In this document: positions 1 to 5,854 of the stretch, one piece after another
How positions within the stretch are numbered: the stretch's first letter is position 1
How the letters are laid out: every line of letters starts with the position of its first letter
Origin: Deltaproteobacteria bacterium
GTDB taxonomy: Bacteria > Desulfobacterota > GWC2-55-46 > UBA9637
Direction: 5' to 3'
DNA: 8,141 nt
Assembly: GCA_016234985.1 (NCBI GenBank)
Contig: JACRNK010000164.1
Coordinates: 1-8,141, forward strand
The notes under the pieces: generated by a model
The model's input: only the letters and a program-made list of their open reading frames with translations
What the model was told of the DNA's origin: nothing
The model's database searches: none
Position numbers and translations under genes: made by a program

Positions 1-782
1 CATATTACTAAATCCGCCGGAGAATATGCTTCAGCCATATCGTCTATGAATCTGAAAACCTCCGCCTTAATCCCTTTTCTCTCATACATTTCTTTTACGG
101 TCTGATAATCCGCATCCCCGGTCTGGTGGATAATCTTCATGCCGTCTCTTATATCGGCCAGATATTCCAAAGCATCGAGAAATGCGGTATTCACCGCCTT
201 CGCCCCCTGGCTTCCGCCGAATATCAGAATGGTGAATTTCTTGTCTTTGACTGCCGGCTGCTGACTGCCGGCTGCTGTCTCTAACAGCTCCTTCCTTACC
301 GGATTTCCTGCAAGGATAACCCGTCCGCCAGGAAAAAATTTCTTGCTCTTGTCAAATGCAACAAAAACCTTGTTCACAACCCTCCCCAAAATTCTATTGG
401 TTAAACCCGGCACGCTGTTCTGTTCAAGAATCGCTGTTTTTATCCTGAGAAGCCTTGCTGCCAGAACAACCGGACCGGATGAATAGCCCCCTGTGCCTAT
501 AACCACGTCCGGCCTGAAAGATTTAAGAATCTTTTTCGCGGCAAAAACTGCCTTTGCTGCCTTCAAGGCAGCCGATATTTTATTTAATCCTTTGCCTTTA
601 AGGCCTTGTATGTCCAAAAGTTCCAATGCATAACCGTGTTTTGGAACAATCCCTTTCTCTATGCCTGCGGCGCTTCCTATAAATAGAATCTCACACCCTT
701 TTCTTGCCTTAAATTCTTCTGCAAGCGCAATGGCAGGGAATAGGTGTCCGCCGGTACCTCCGCCTGTTAATACGATTCGCAT
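1..782 (-). CDS. murG: MurG, UDP-GlcNAc:lipid I N-acetylglucosaminyltransferase (3' end missing)
   Basis: This gene makes lipid II by transferring GlcNAc from UDP-GlcNAc to lipid I on the inner face of the cytoplasmic membrane. I translated 260 open codons from the ATG at 782 to the left edge. The N-terminal GT-B half shows the glycine-rich loop LTGGGTGGH (residues 5-13), GTGGYSSGP (97-104) and EQNSVPGLTNR (120-130). The C-terminal half begins with ILIFGGSQGA (185-194) and HQTGDADY (219-226). The last visible residues, DMAEAYSPADLVI, lead into the UDP-GlcNAc-binding region, which lies outside the window together with roughly the last 100 residues. The gene starts one base after the ftsW stop, with only a distant GGAAGGGG upstream, so translational coupling is likely. 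The linker between the two domains (residues 169-178) is encoded by a tandem repeat. The family assignment is secure. Confidence 0.97.
   Translation of the reverse strand, partial: MRIVLTGGGTGGHLFPAIALAEEFKARKGCEILFIGSAAGIEKGIVPKHGYALELLDIQGLKGKGLNKISAALKAAKAVFAAKKILKSFRPDVVIGTGGYSSGPVVLAARLLRIKTAILEQNSVPGLTNRILGRVVNKVFVAFDKSKKFFPGGRVILAGNPVRKELLETAAGSQQPAVKDKKFTILIFGGSQGAKAVNTAFLDALEYLADIRDGMKIIHQTGDADYQTVKEMYERKGIKAEVFRFIDDMAEAYSPADLVI
249..276. repeat. Tandem repeat in murG: two 14-mers, or four 7-mers
   Basis: The 14-base unit gactgccggctgct occurs twice without a gap. Each half is itself similar to the other (gactgcc / ggctgct, 5 of 7 identical), so the block can be read as four heptamers. 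It encodes MurG residues 169-178, a poorly conserved linker between the donor and acceptor domains, just before ILIFGGSQGA. Confidence 0.85.
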
Positions 783-783
783 A

Positions 784-1890
784 CTACCGTTCTTTTACCC
801 CTTCCTTATATATATTCACCAATATCCCCATGCCTATCATATTCACCACAAGAGATGTCCCGCCGTAGCTTATAAAAGGAAGGGTAAGCCCTTTTGTAGG
901 CAAAAGCGCGAGCACAACAGCCATATTTACCGCTGCCTGAAGCACAATTAAGAGCGTAATGCCTATGGCAAGATATTGGCCAAAGAGATCTTTTGCCTTT
1001 AAACTGATTCTTATGCCTGAAACGAGTATAATCAGATAAAGCGCAATAAGCGCAGAAACTCCTATGAGCCCCAGTTCCTCTCCTACCACGGATAAAATAA
1101 AATCGGTATGCGCCTCCGGCAGATAAAATAATTTCTGCTTGCCTTCGCCAAGGCCGACGCCCCAGACGCCTCCTGCGCCAAAGGCAATCAGCGATTGGAC
1201 AAGCTGGAACCCTGCGCCTCCTGAATCCCTCCACGGGTCTAAAAAAACAAGAACCCGTTTCATTCTGTAGTCAACTTTCGTAACCATAAAATAAATAAAC
1301 GGCGCCGCAAAAAGAAGCAGGGAAAAAAGGTATCTTATCCGCACTCCTGCAATAAACATCATGATGATGGTAATTGCGCCAAGAGATAAAGCTGTTCCAA
1401 AATCAGGCTCCTTTAAGATAAAAAGCAGAATAAGCCCGCTCATAATCATTGGCGGCACAATGCCTATGGAAAAAGTTTTCAACCGCTCCTTTTTTGCCGC
1501 AAGGTAATATGACATATATATGATTACAGCAAGCTTTGCCGGTTCAGAAGGTTGAAATGTAACAGGGCCTAGTTTTATCCACCTCCTTGCGCCTCCAGCC
1601 TCGTTTCCCATGCCATGTATGAATGTGAGTATGATGAGAGAGACGAGGCTTGCAAGAAATATCGCGTATGTCCATCTTTGATACAGATGATATTTTACAT
1701 TTGCAGCAATAAAAAACAGGATGAACCCCAAACCAATAAATATGAGATGCTTTTTAACAAAGAAATACTCATTCCCATACCTCTTCATGGCCATTATATA
1801 ACTGGTAGACCAAACCATAACAAAGCCTATTGCCACAAGCGCCATGGTGGCAAGGATAAGCGGTTTATCTATTTCGCGGACTTTTAACAT
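784..1890 (-). CDS. ftsW: FtsW, SEDS-family septal peptidoglycan glycosyltransferase
   Basis: FtsW polymerises lipid II into glycan strands at the division site, together with the class B PBP FtsI. The 368-residue product is a multi-pass membrane protein, with hydrophobic segments at about residues 11-31, 48-64, 75-92, 118-132, 143-160, 166-182, 188-204, 270-292, 306-330 and 340-360. SEDS signatures are ARRWIKLGPVTFQPSE (101-116), KEPDFGTA (160-167), LPEAHTDFI (257-265) and PTKGLTLPFISYGGTS (331-346). The Asp in HTDFI (D263) lies in the loop where SEDS proteins carry their essential acidic residue. RodA and SpoVE are paralogues, but the position between murD and murG favours FtsW. The start ATG at 1890 overlaps the murD stop (ATGTTAA) and has a good GGTGGAG Shine-Dalgarno. 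I see no repeat insertion in this gene, unlike in the mur ligases. Confidence 0.96.
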   Translation of the reverse strand: MLKVREIDKPLILATMALVAIGFVMVWSTSYIMAMKRYGNEYFFVKKHLIFIGLGFILFFIAANVKYHLYQRWTYAIFLASLVSLIILTFIHGMGNEAGGARRWIKLGPVTFQPSEPAKLAVIIYMSYYLAAKKERLKTFSIGIVPPMIMSGLILLFILKEPDFGTALSLGAITIIMMFIAGVRIRYLFSLLLFAAPFIYFMVTKVDYRMKRVLVFLDPWRDSGGAGFQLVQSLIAFGAGGVWGVGLGEGKQKLFYLPEAHTDFILSVVGEELGLIGVSALIALYLIILVSGIRISLKAKDLFGQYLAIGITLLIVLQAAVNMAVVLALLPTKGLTLPFISYGGTSLVVNMIGMGILVNIYKEGVKER

Positions 1891-3335
1891 ATAGTCTCCA
1901 CCAATCTTCTGAAAATTTCTCCCCGCTCCTTGTAATCTTTAAACATATCAAAGCTGGAGCAGGCAGGTGAGAGCAAAACAACATCTCCTTTAACAGCCTT
2001 GGCGCCGGCTGTGTCCACCGCCTGCTTAAGAGATTCGACTATTACAATTTCTGTCAAACCGTTAAAGGCGTTTTTTATCTTATTTTTTGCCTCTCCTAAA
2101 AGTATCAGGCTCTTTACCTTTTTCTTTATCAGGTCATTTAAAACCCGGTAATCGCCCCCTTTGTCTTTGCCGCCTGCAATGAGAATGACAGGCGAATCAA
2201 TCCCTTCCAGAGATTTCTGAAGCGCGCCGATATTCGTGCCTTTGGAATCGTTGTAATAACCGACGCCGTTTATCTCCCGTATCAACTCCATCCTGTGAGG
2301 AAGTCCTTTAAATGATTCAATGGTTTTTTGTATGACATCCTTCGCAATGCCGCACTCCCTTGCAACAGCGATAGAGGCCATGATGTTTTCTATGTTGTGG
2401 ATACCCTTGAGTTTAAAATTTCCTGTTGGATAAGACTCCTCCGCTCCTTCAAAAGAATAAACGATATTCCCGTTGCTGTAATAAATGCCTTCAAATCCCC
2501 CTTTAATTCCCCCTTTTTCAAAGGGGGATACAGGGGGATTTCCGCTGCTAAAAGGTATTACTTTAAATTTTGACTTTTGCCCCCTGCTTAAAACCTGCAG
2601 GGGCAAGGTTTTAAGTTTTGAGTTGATGACAGCATCATCATTATTTACAACAGCAACATCCCCTTGTTTCATATTCTCAAAGAGCCTGAACTTTGCGGCG
2701 GCATATTCTTCAAAACCTGCGTATCTGTCCAAATGGTCTTCGGTAATGTTTAAAAGAATTGCTATATGCGGCCTGAATTTTCTGATGCCTTCCAGTTGGA
2801 AACTGCTTACCTCAACAACAAGATAGTCGGCTGTTTCTCCTCCGGCGGCATATTCAATCAAAGGAAGCCCGATATTGCCGCCCACAAAGACTTTTTTGCC
2901 GCCTGCCTCCAGAATCTTGCCAATGAGCGTCGTTGTGGTCGTCTTGCCGTTTGTACCTGCTATAGCCACGATAGGCTCTTTTATAAAACTATATGCCAGC
3001 TCTATCTCGCTTATTATTTCTACGCCTTTTTTCCTGGCCTCTTGAAGCGGTTCTAAATCCGGCGGAACACCCGGACTCAGGACAATCAGGTCTGCATTTA
3101 AAAAATGCTTAAGGCTGTGTCCCCCTGTCTCGACTTCTATGCCTATTTTTTGCAGCTCATCAACACCTTTAATCTGAGACGCAGGCGAAACATCTGTTGC
3201 TGCAACAATGGCGCCATGCTCATGTAAAAATCTGGCAACGGAAACCCCTGTCTTTGCAAGGCCGACTACGAGGACATTCTTGCCTTGCAATTCTATTGTT
3301 GCCTCTTGCCTATTGCCCATTGCCTGTATCTTCAT
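1884..3335 (-). CDS. murD: MurD, UDP-MurNAc-L-Ala:D-glutamate ligase
   Basis: This cytoplasmic ATP-dependent ligase adds D-glutamate to UDP-MurNAc-L-Ala. From the ATG at 3335 it has 483 residues: an N-terminal Rossmann domain ([15 protein letters not shown], about 18-32), the ATP-binding central domain with P-loop [10 protein letters not shown] (126-135), [10 protein letters not shown] and [10 protein letters not shown], and a C-terminal domain with [26 protein letters not shown] and [12 protein letters not shown] chose 3335 because its ATG overlaps the mraY TGA as ATGA. A TTG at 3389 would add 18 residues inside mraY and looks less likely; an ATG at 3320 is also possible. Length is somewhat above the usual 440-460 residues, and repeats explain the excess. 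Heptamers encode residues 4-13, a hairpin element encodes 243-254, and a C/G-rich palindrome encodes 265-281. All lie before or between conserved blocks, so the enzyme should be functional. Confidence 0.96.
   Translation of the reverse strand: MKIQAMGNRQEATIELQGKNVLVVGLAKTGVSVARFLHEHGAIVAATDVSPASQIKGVDELQKIGIEVETGGHSLKHFLNADLIVLSPGVPPDLEPLQEARKKGVEIISEIELAYSFIKEPIVAIAGTNGKTTTTTLIGKILEAGGKKVFVGGNIGLPLIEYAAGGETADYLVVEVSSFQLEGIRKFRPHIAILLNITEDHLDRYAGFEEYAAAKFRLFENMKQGDVAVVNNDDAVINSKLKTLPLQVLSRGQKSKFKVIPFSSGNPPVSPFEKGGIKGGFEGIYYSNGNIVYSFEGAEESYPTGNFKLKGIHNIENIMASIAVARECGIAKDVIQKTIESFKGLPHRMELIREINGVGYYNDSKGTNIGALQKSLEGIDSPVILIAGGKDKGGDYRVLNDLIKKKVKSLILLGEAKNKIKNAFNGLTEIVIVESLKQAVDTAGAKAVKGDVVLLSPACSSFDMFKDYKERGEIFRRLVETIC
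1896..1902 (-). promoter_or_regulatory. Shine-Dalgarno of ftsW
   Basis: GGTGGAG on the coding strand, five bases before the ATG at 1890, supports that start. It lies within the last codons of murD. Confidence 0.7.
2493..2541. repeat. C/G-rich palindromic element in murD (KGG type)
   Basis: The left arm aaatccccctttaattcccc and the following ccctt pair with aagggggatacagggggatt on the right, with a small bulge and a short loop around ttca. On the coding strand it is translated as [16 protein letters not shown] (MurD residues 266-281). The same kind of palindrome with the same peptide frame is in murE at 7138-7183. Confidence 0.9.
2574..2608. repeat. Hairpin element in murD, copy 1 of a family shared with murF
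   Basis: Stem arms ttgccccctgc (2577-2587) and gcaggggcaa (2597-2606) enclose the nine-base loop ttaaaacct. The block matches murF 5083-5116 with three substitutions and one single-base indel. It encodes MurD residues 243-254 ([12 protein letters not shown]), in a different reading frame from the murF copy. Flanking heptamer-like units NTTTTGA (2567-2580 and 2608-2621) suggest it may be nested inside a 7-bp array. Confidence 0.88.
3297..3324. repeat. Four heptamers at the 5' end of murD
   Basis: Units tgttgcc, tcttgcc, tattgcc and cattgcc follow one another directly (consensus NNTTGCC on the plus strand). They encode MurD residues 4-13 ([10 protein letters not shown]), between the start codon and the first Rossmann strand, where no conserved residue is expected. 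Confidence 0.85.
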
Positions 3336-4405
3336 CTCAATTTCAATGTGCTTATCGCTATAAGCGAAAGTATGATTGATATTATCCAAAATCTCACGAT
3401 TATCTTGGGTTCAGGCCAGCCGTTTAACTCAAAGTGATGATGTATGGGGGCCATCTTGAATATCCTTTTGCCCCTGAGCTTGAACGACCCTACCTGAACT
3501 ATCACCGACAGCGCCTCCACAACAAATACGCCGCCTACAAGGACAAGCAGCATTTCATGTTTGGTAATGACCGCCAGGGTTCCCAATGCCCCTCCCAGAG
3601 ACAGGGAGCCTACATCCCCCATAAAAACCTGGGCAGGATAACTGTTGAACCAGAGGAAGCCGAGACTTGCGCCAACCATGGCGCCTGCGAATATTGTCAA
3701 TTCGGCGGTTTTTGGCACATACATAATCTGGAGATATTGCGCTATCTTTACATTTCCCGTGAGATAGGCAAAAAGCATGTAGGTTGCGGCAGCTATGGTT
3801 ATAGGCCCGATGGCAAGACCGTCTAACCCGTCCGTGAGATTTACCGCATTTGATGCGCCTACTATCACCAGCACGACAAAAGGGATATAGAGCCACCCTA
3901 ACGAGACGGTTGCATTCTTAAAAAACGGAACCGTGACAGATGTATTAAACCCTGTGAAATACAGGAACAGAGCCACGCCGAGGGCAATGATAAATTGCCC
4001 AAGAAACTTATATCTGGGCCAAAGTCCCCTGCTGTCCTTTCGCACCACCTTTTTATAGTCGTCTATAAAACCTACTATGCCAAAACTGAACGTAGCCGCG
4101 ACCAACAGCCATATATACTGGCTCGTAAGATTAGCCCAGAGCAGCGTCGGAACAATTATTGAAAACAAAATAAGCGCGCCGCCCATGGTCGGGGTGCCCT
4201 CTTTGCTGAAATGATTTACCGGACCGTCCTTTCTTATAACCTGGCCTATCTGCATAAGCGAGAGCTTCCTTATGATATAAGGCCCGATGATAAAGCTCAA
4301 AAGTAGCGCAGTCACAACCGCATAAATAGTCCTGAATGTAATGTATTGAAATACATTAAAGACAGTGTGATATTTATGAAGCGGATATAATAAGTGGTAT
4401 AACAT
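3332..4405 (-). CDS. mraY: MraY, phospho-MurNAc-pentapeptide translocase
   Basis: This integral membrane enzyme transfers phospho-MurNAc-pentapeptide from UDP to undecaprenyl phosphate, giving lipid I and UMP. The 357-residue product matches the family length. It shows [12 protein letters not shown] near the N terminus (16-27), [12 protein letters not shown] (65-76), the Mg2+-binding aspartates in FIDDYKK (113-119), [15 protein letters not shown] (186-200), [12 protein letters not shown] (261-272) and the cytoplasmic HHHFE motif (322-326). Hydrophobic helices alternate with these loops throughout. The ATG at 4405 gives an N terminus in register with known MraY proteins. No Shine-Dalgarno is visible: the 60 bases upstream are almost wholly made of AATT heptamer arrays, so initiation may be leaderless-like or depend on an A/U-rich unstructured region. 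The stop overlaps the murD start. I see no repeat inside this gene. Confidence 0.98.
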   Translation of the reverse strand: MLYHLLYPLHKYHTVFNVFQYITFRTIYAVVTALLLSFIIGPYIIRKLSLMQIGQVIRKDGPVNHFSKEGTPTMGGALILFSIIVPTLLWANLTSQYIWLLVAATFSFGIVGFIDDYKKVVRKDSRGLWPRYKFLGQFIIALGVALFLYFTGFNTSVTVPFFKNATVSLGWLYIPFVVLVIVGASNAVNLTDGLDGLAIGPITIAAATYMLFAYLTGNVKIAQYLQIMYVPKTAELTIFAGAMVGASLGFLWFNSYPAQVFMGDVGSLSLGGALGTLAVITKHEMLLVLVGGVFVVEALSVIVQVGSFKLRGKRIFKMAPIHHHFELNGWPEPKIIVRFWIISIILSLIAISTLKLR

Positions 4406-4440
4406 AATTTTAAATTACGAATTAGAAATTAGGAATTGAA
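4406..4440. repeat. Five AATT heptamers immediately upstream of mraY
   Basis: Units aatttta, aattacg, aattaga, aattagg and aattgaa run in exact 7-base register and directly abut the mraY start codon (4403-4405), occupying the place of its ribosome binding site. Bases 4420-4437 form an inverted repeat with 4468-4485 (17 of 18 positions complementary), so the gap can also fold into a hairpin with a loop of about 30 bases. Confidence 0.88.
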
Positions 4441-4453
4441 TATAATCGTTTTT

Positions 4454-4488
4454 AATTTGTAATTCTTAATTCCTAATTTTTAATTGTT
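4454..4488. repeat. Five AATT heptamers across the murF 3' end
   Basis: Units aatttgt, aattctt, aattcct, aattttt and aattgtt are in exact 7-base register (AATTNNT). The array supplies the last seven MurF codons (KQLKIRN) and the TAA stop at 4466-4468, then continues into the gap. It is separated from the other AATT array by 13 bases and is out of phase with it by one base. Confidence 0.88.
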
Positions 4489-5854
4489 TTACTACTTCCT
4501 CCATCTTCATTCCCCGCGAGCCTTTAACAAGGATGCTGTCTCCGTCTCTTATAATATTGTGAAGGGCTTCAACAAGGCCGGTTTTATCCGCTGCCTCAAA
4601 TATTTTATCTGCCGGCATGCCTGCGTCTAATGCGCCCTTTGCAACATCTTTTCTGAAATTGCCGGTTGCGAAAAGAAACTCTATGCCGAACTCCTTTGCC
4701 AACCTGCCTATGTTTTTATGGGCGGCCTGCGCAATATCCCCTAACTCCAGCATGTCAGCCAGAACAGCAATCTTTCTCCTCTTCATAGCCGCAAGGCTCT
4801 TTAATGATGCCTCCATAGAAAGCGGGTTTGCGTTATAAGTATCATCAATAATTGTTATTCCATTTGCCAGTGAAATTATCTCCATCCTGCCGCACAAAGG
4901 TTTTACAGAAGAGAGCCCCTCTATAATCTCCTCTTTTGTTGCGCCAAGCTGAATCGCGGCTGCAATGGCAGCGGCGGCATTGGAAAGATTATGCGCACCG
5001 GCATATTGCAGCCTCACCGGAATCTCCTCGCCCATAACGATAAAGGTTGTTTCTTGCCCTTCGCCTTTCAACATCACATCTGCTTTTGACCCCTGCTTAC
5101 TACCTGCAGGGGCAGGCTTCACGCTGAAGGTAATCTTTTTTGCCCTGATATTTCCCGCCATGCTTGCAAGCCGTGGATCATCCATGTTGATAATTGCCGT
5201 GCCGCTCGTGTCCATCTCCTGAAAAAGCTCGCCCTTTGCCGATGCCACGCCTTCTATGCTTCCAAGCGTAGACATATGAGCCTCGCCGATATTGGTCAGC
5301 ACAGCCACATCCGGTTTGCAAATCCTCGCCAGCCTTTGCATCTCACCCTTTTCACTAATGCCGAGTTCTACCACTGCCGCTTTATGAATATTATTAAGGC
5401 CGAATAGCGTAAGGGGAAGGCCTATGAGGTTGTTCAGATTACCCTCTGTTTTTATAATCGTGCGTGAAGCATTGAGTATTGACGCTATCATCTCTTTGGT
5501 TGTTGTCTTGCCGCAACTGCCGCTGACTGCAATGAGCGGCACAGGATGTAATCCTCTCCAGTATCTTGCAAGGTCACCCAGCGCTGCAAGCGTATCTTCA
5601 ACTTGAATTACCGGAAATTCCGCATTCCGCATTCCGCATTCCGCATTTATCACCGCCCCTGCCACCCCTTTGTTCAACACATCTTCAATAAAACGATGCC
5701 CGTCAAAATTAGGCCCTTTTAAGGCGAAAAAAAGCTCGCCCTTCCTGATGGTTCTGGAATCGGTCGAAACACCATTTATCCAGACATCCTCATTGCCGGA
5801 CATTAAATTGCCATTCACTGCATTGGCAATATCTTTTACTGTGAGTCTTATCAT
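4466..5854 (-). CDS. murF: MurF, UDP-MurNAc-tripeptide:D-alanyl-D-alanine ligase
   Basis: This cytoplasmic ligase adds D-Ala-D-Ala to UDP-MurNAc-tripeptide and completes the pentapeptide precursor. The 462-residue product has the MurF N-terminal domain (GVSTDSRTIRKGELFFALKG, about 28-47), the P-loop AVSGSCGKTTTKEM (109-122), TEGNLNNLIGLPLTL (136-150), VVELGISEKGEM (161-172), NIGEAHMSTLGS (188-199), GAHNLSNAAAA (286-296), and in the C-terminal domain IDDTYNANPLSMEAS (336-350), LADMLELG (365-372) and VKGSRGMKMEE (443-453). The start ATG at 5854 overlaps the murE TGA as ATGA. Three repeats touch the gene: perfect heptamers encode residues 71-80, a hairpin element encodes 247-258, and an AATT heptamer array encodes the last seven residues and the stop. 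All catalytic motifs are intact, so I expect a working enzyme. Confidence 0.97.
   Translation of the reverse strand: MIRLTVKDIANAVNGNLMSGNEDVWINGVSTDSRTIRKGELFFALKGPNFDGHRFIEDVLNKGVAGAVINAECGMRNAEFPVIQVEDTLAALGDLARYWRGLHPVPLIAVSGSCGKTTTKEMIASILNASRTIIKTEGNLNNLIGLPLTLFGLNNIHKAAVVELGISEKGEMQRLARICKPDVAVLTNIGEAHMSTLGSIEGVASAKGELFQEMDTSGTAIINMDDPRLASMAGNIRAKKITFSVKPAPAGSKQGSKADVMLKGEGQETTFIVMGEEIPVRLQYAGAHNLSNAAAAIAAAIQLGATKEEIIEGLSSVKPLCGRMEIISLANGITIIDDTYNANPLSMEASLKSLAAMKRRKIAVLADMLELGDIAQAAHKNIGRLAKEFGIEFLFATGNFRKDVAKGALDAGMPADKIFEAADKTGLVEALHNIIRDGDSILVKGSRGMKMEEVVKQLKIRN
5083..5116. repeat. Hairpin element in murF, copy 2 of the family shared with murD
   Basis: Arms cccctgc (5090-5096) and gcagggg (5106-5112) enclose a nine-base loop. 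The block is nearly identical to murD 2574-2608. It encodes MurF residues 247-258 (PAPAGSKQGSKA), a central-domain loop between ITFSV and ADVML. The frame is shifted by one base relative to the murD copy. Confidence 0.88.
5617..5644. repeat. Four perfect heptamers ATTCCGC in murF
   Basis: The unit attccgc is repeated four times without a mismatch. Because 7 is not a multiple of 3, the translation repeats every seven residues: NAECGMR then NAEF (residues 70-80). It lies in the N-terminal domain loop between GAVI and PVIQVEDTLAAL, a variable stretch in MurF. Confidence 0.95.

Noticed and set aside
806..1234. Long open frame on the minus strand inside ftsW
   Set aside because: It is an alternate-frame shadow of a well-supported SEDS gene, rich in Arg and Cys with no recognisable domain.
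2493..2541. KGG palindrome in murD as a transcription terminator
   Set aside because: It has no U-tract after the stem and lies in the middle of an essential gene.
4406..4465. Promoter for mraY in the A/T-rich gap
   Set aside because: TATATT-like strings occur by composition, but I found no -35 box at proper spacing. The heptamer repeats explain the A/T richness.
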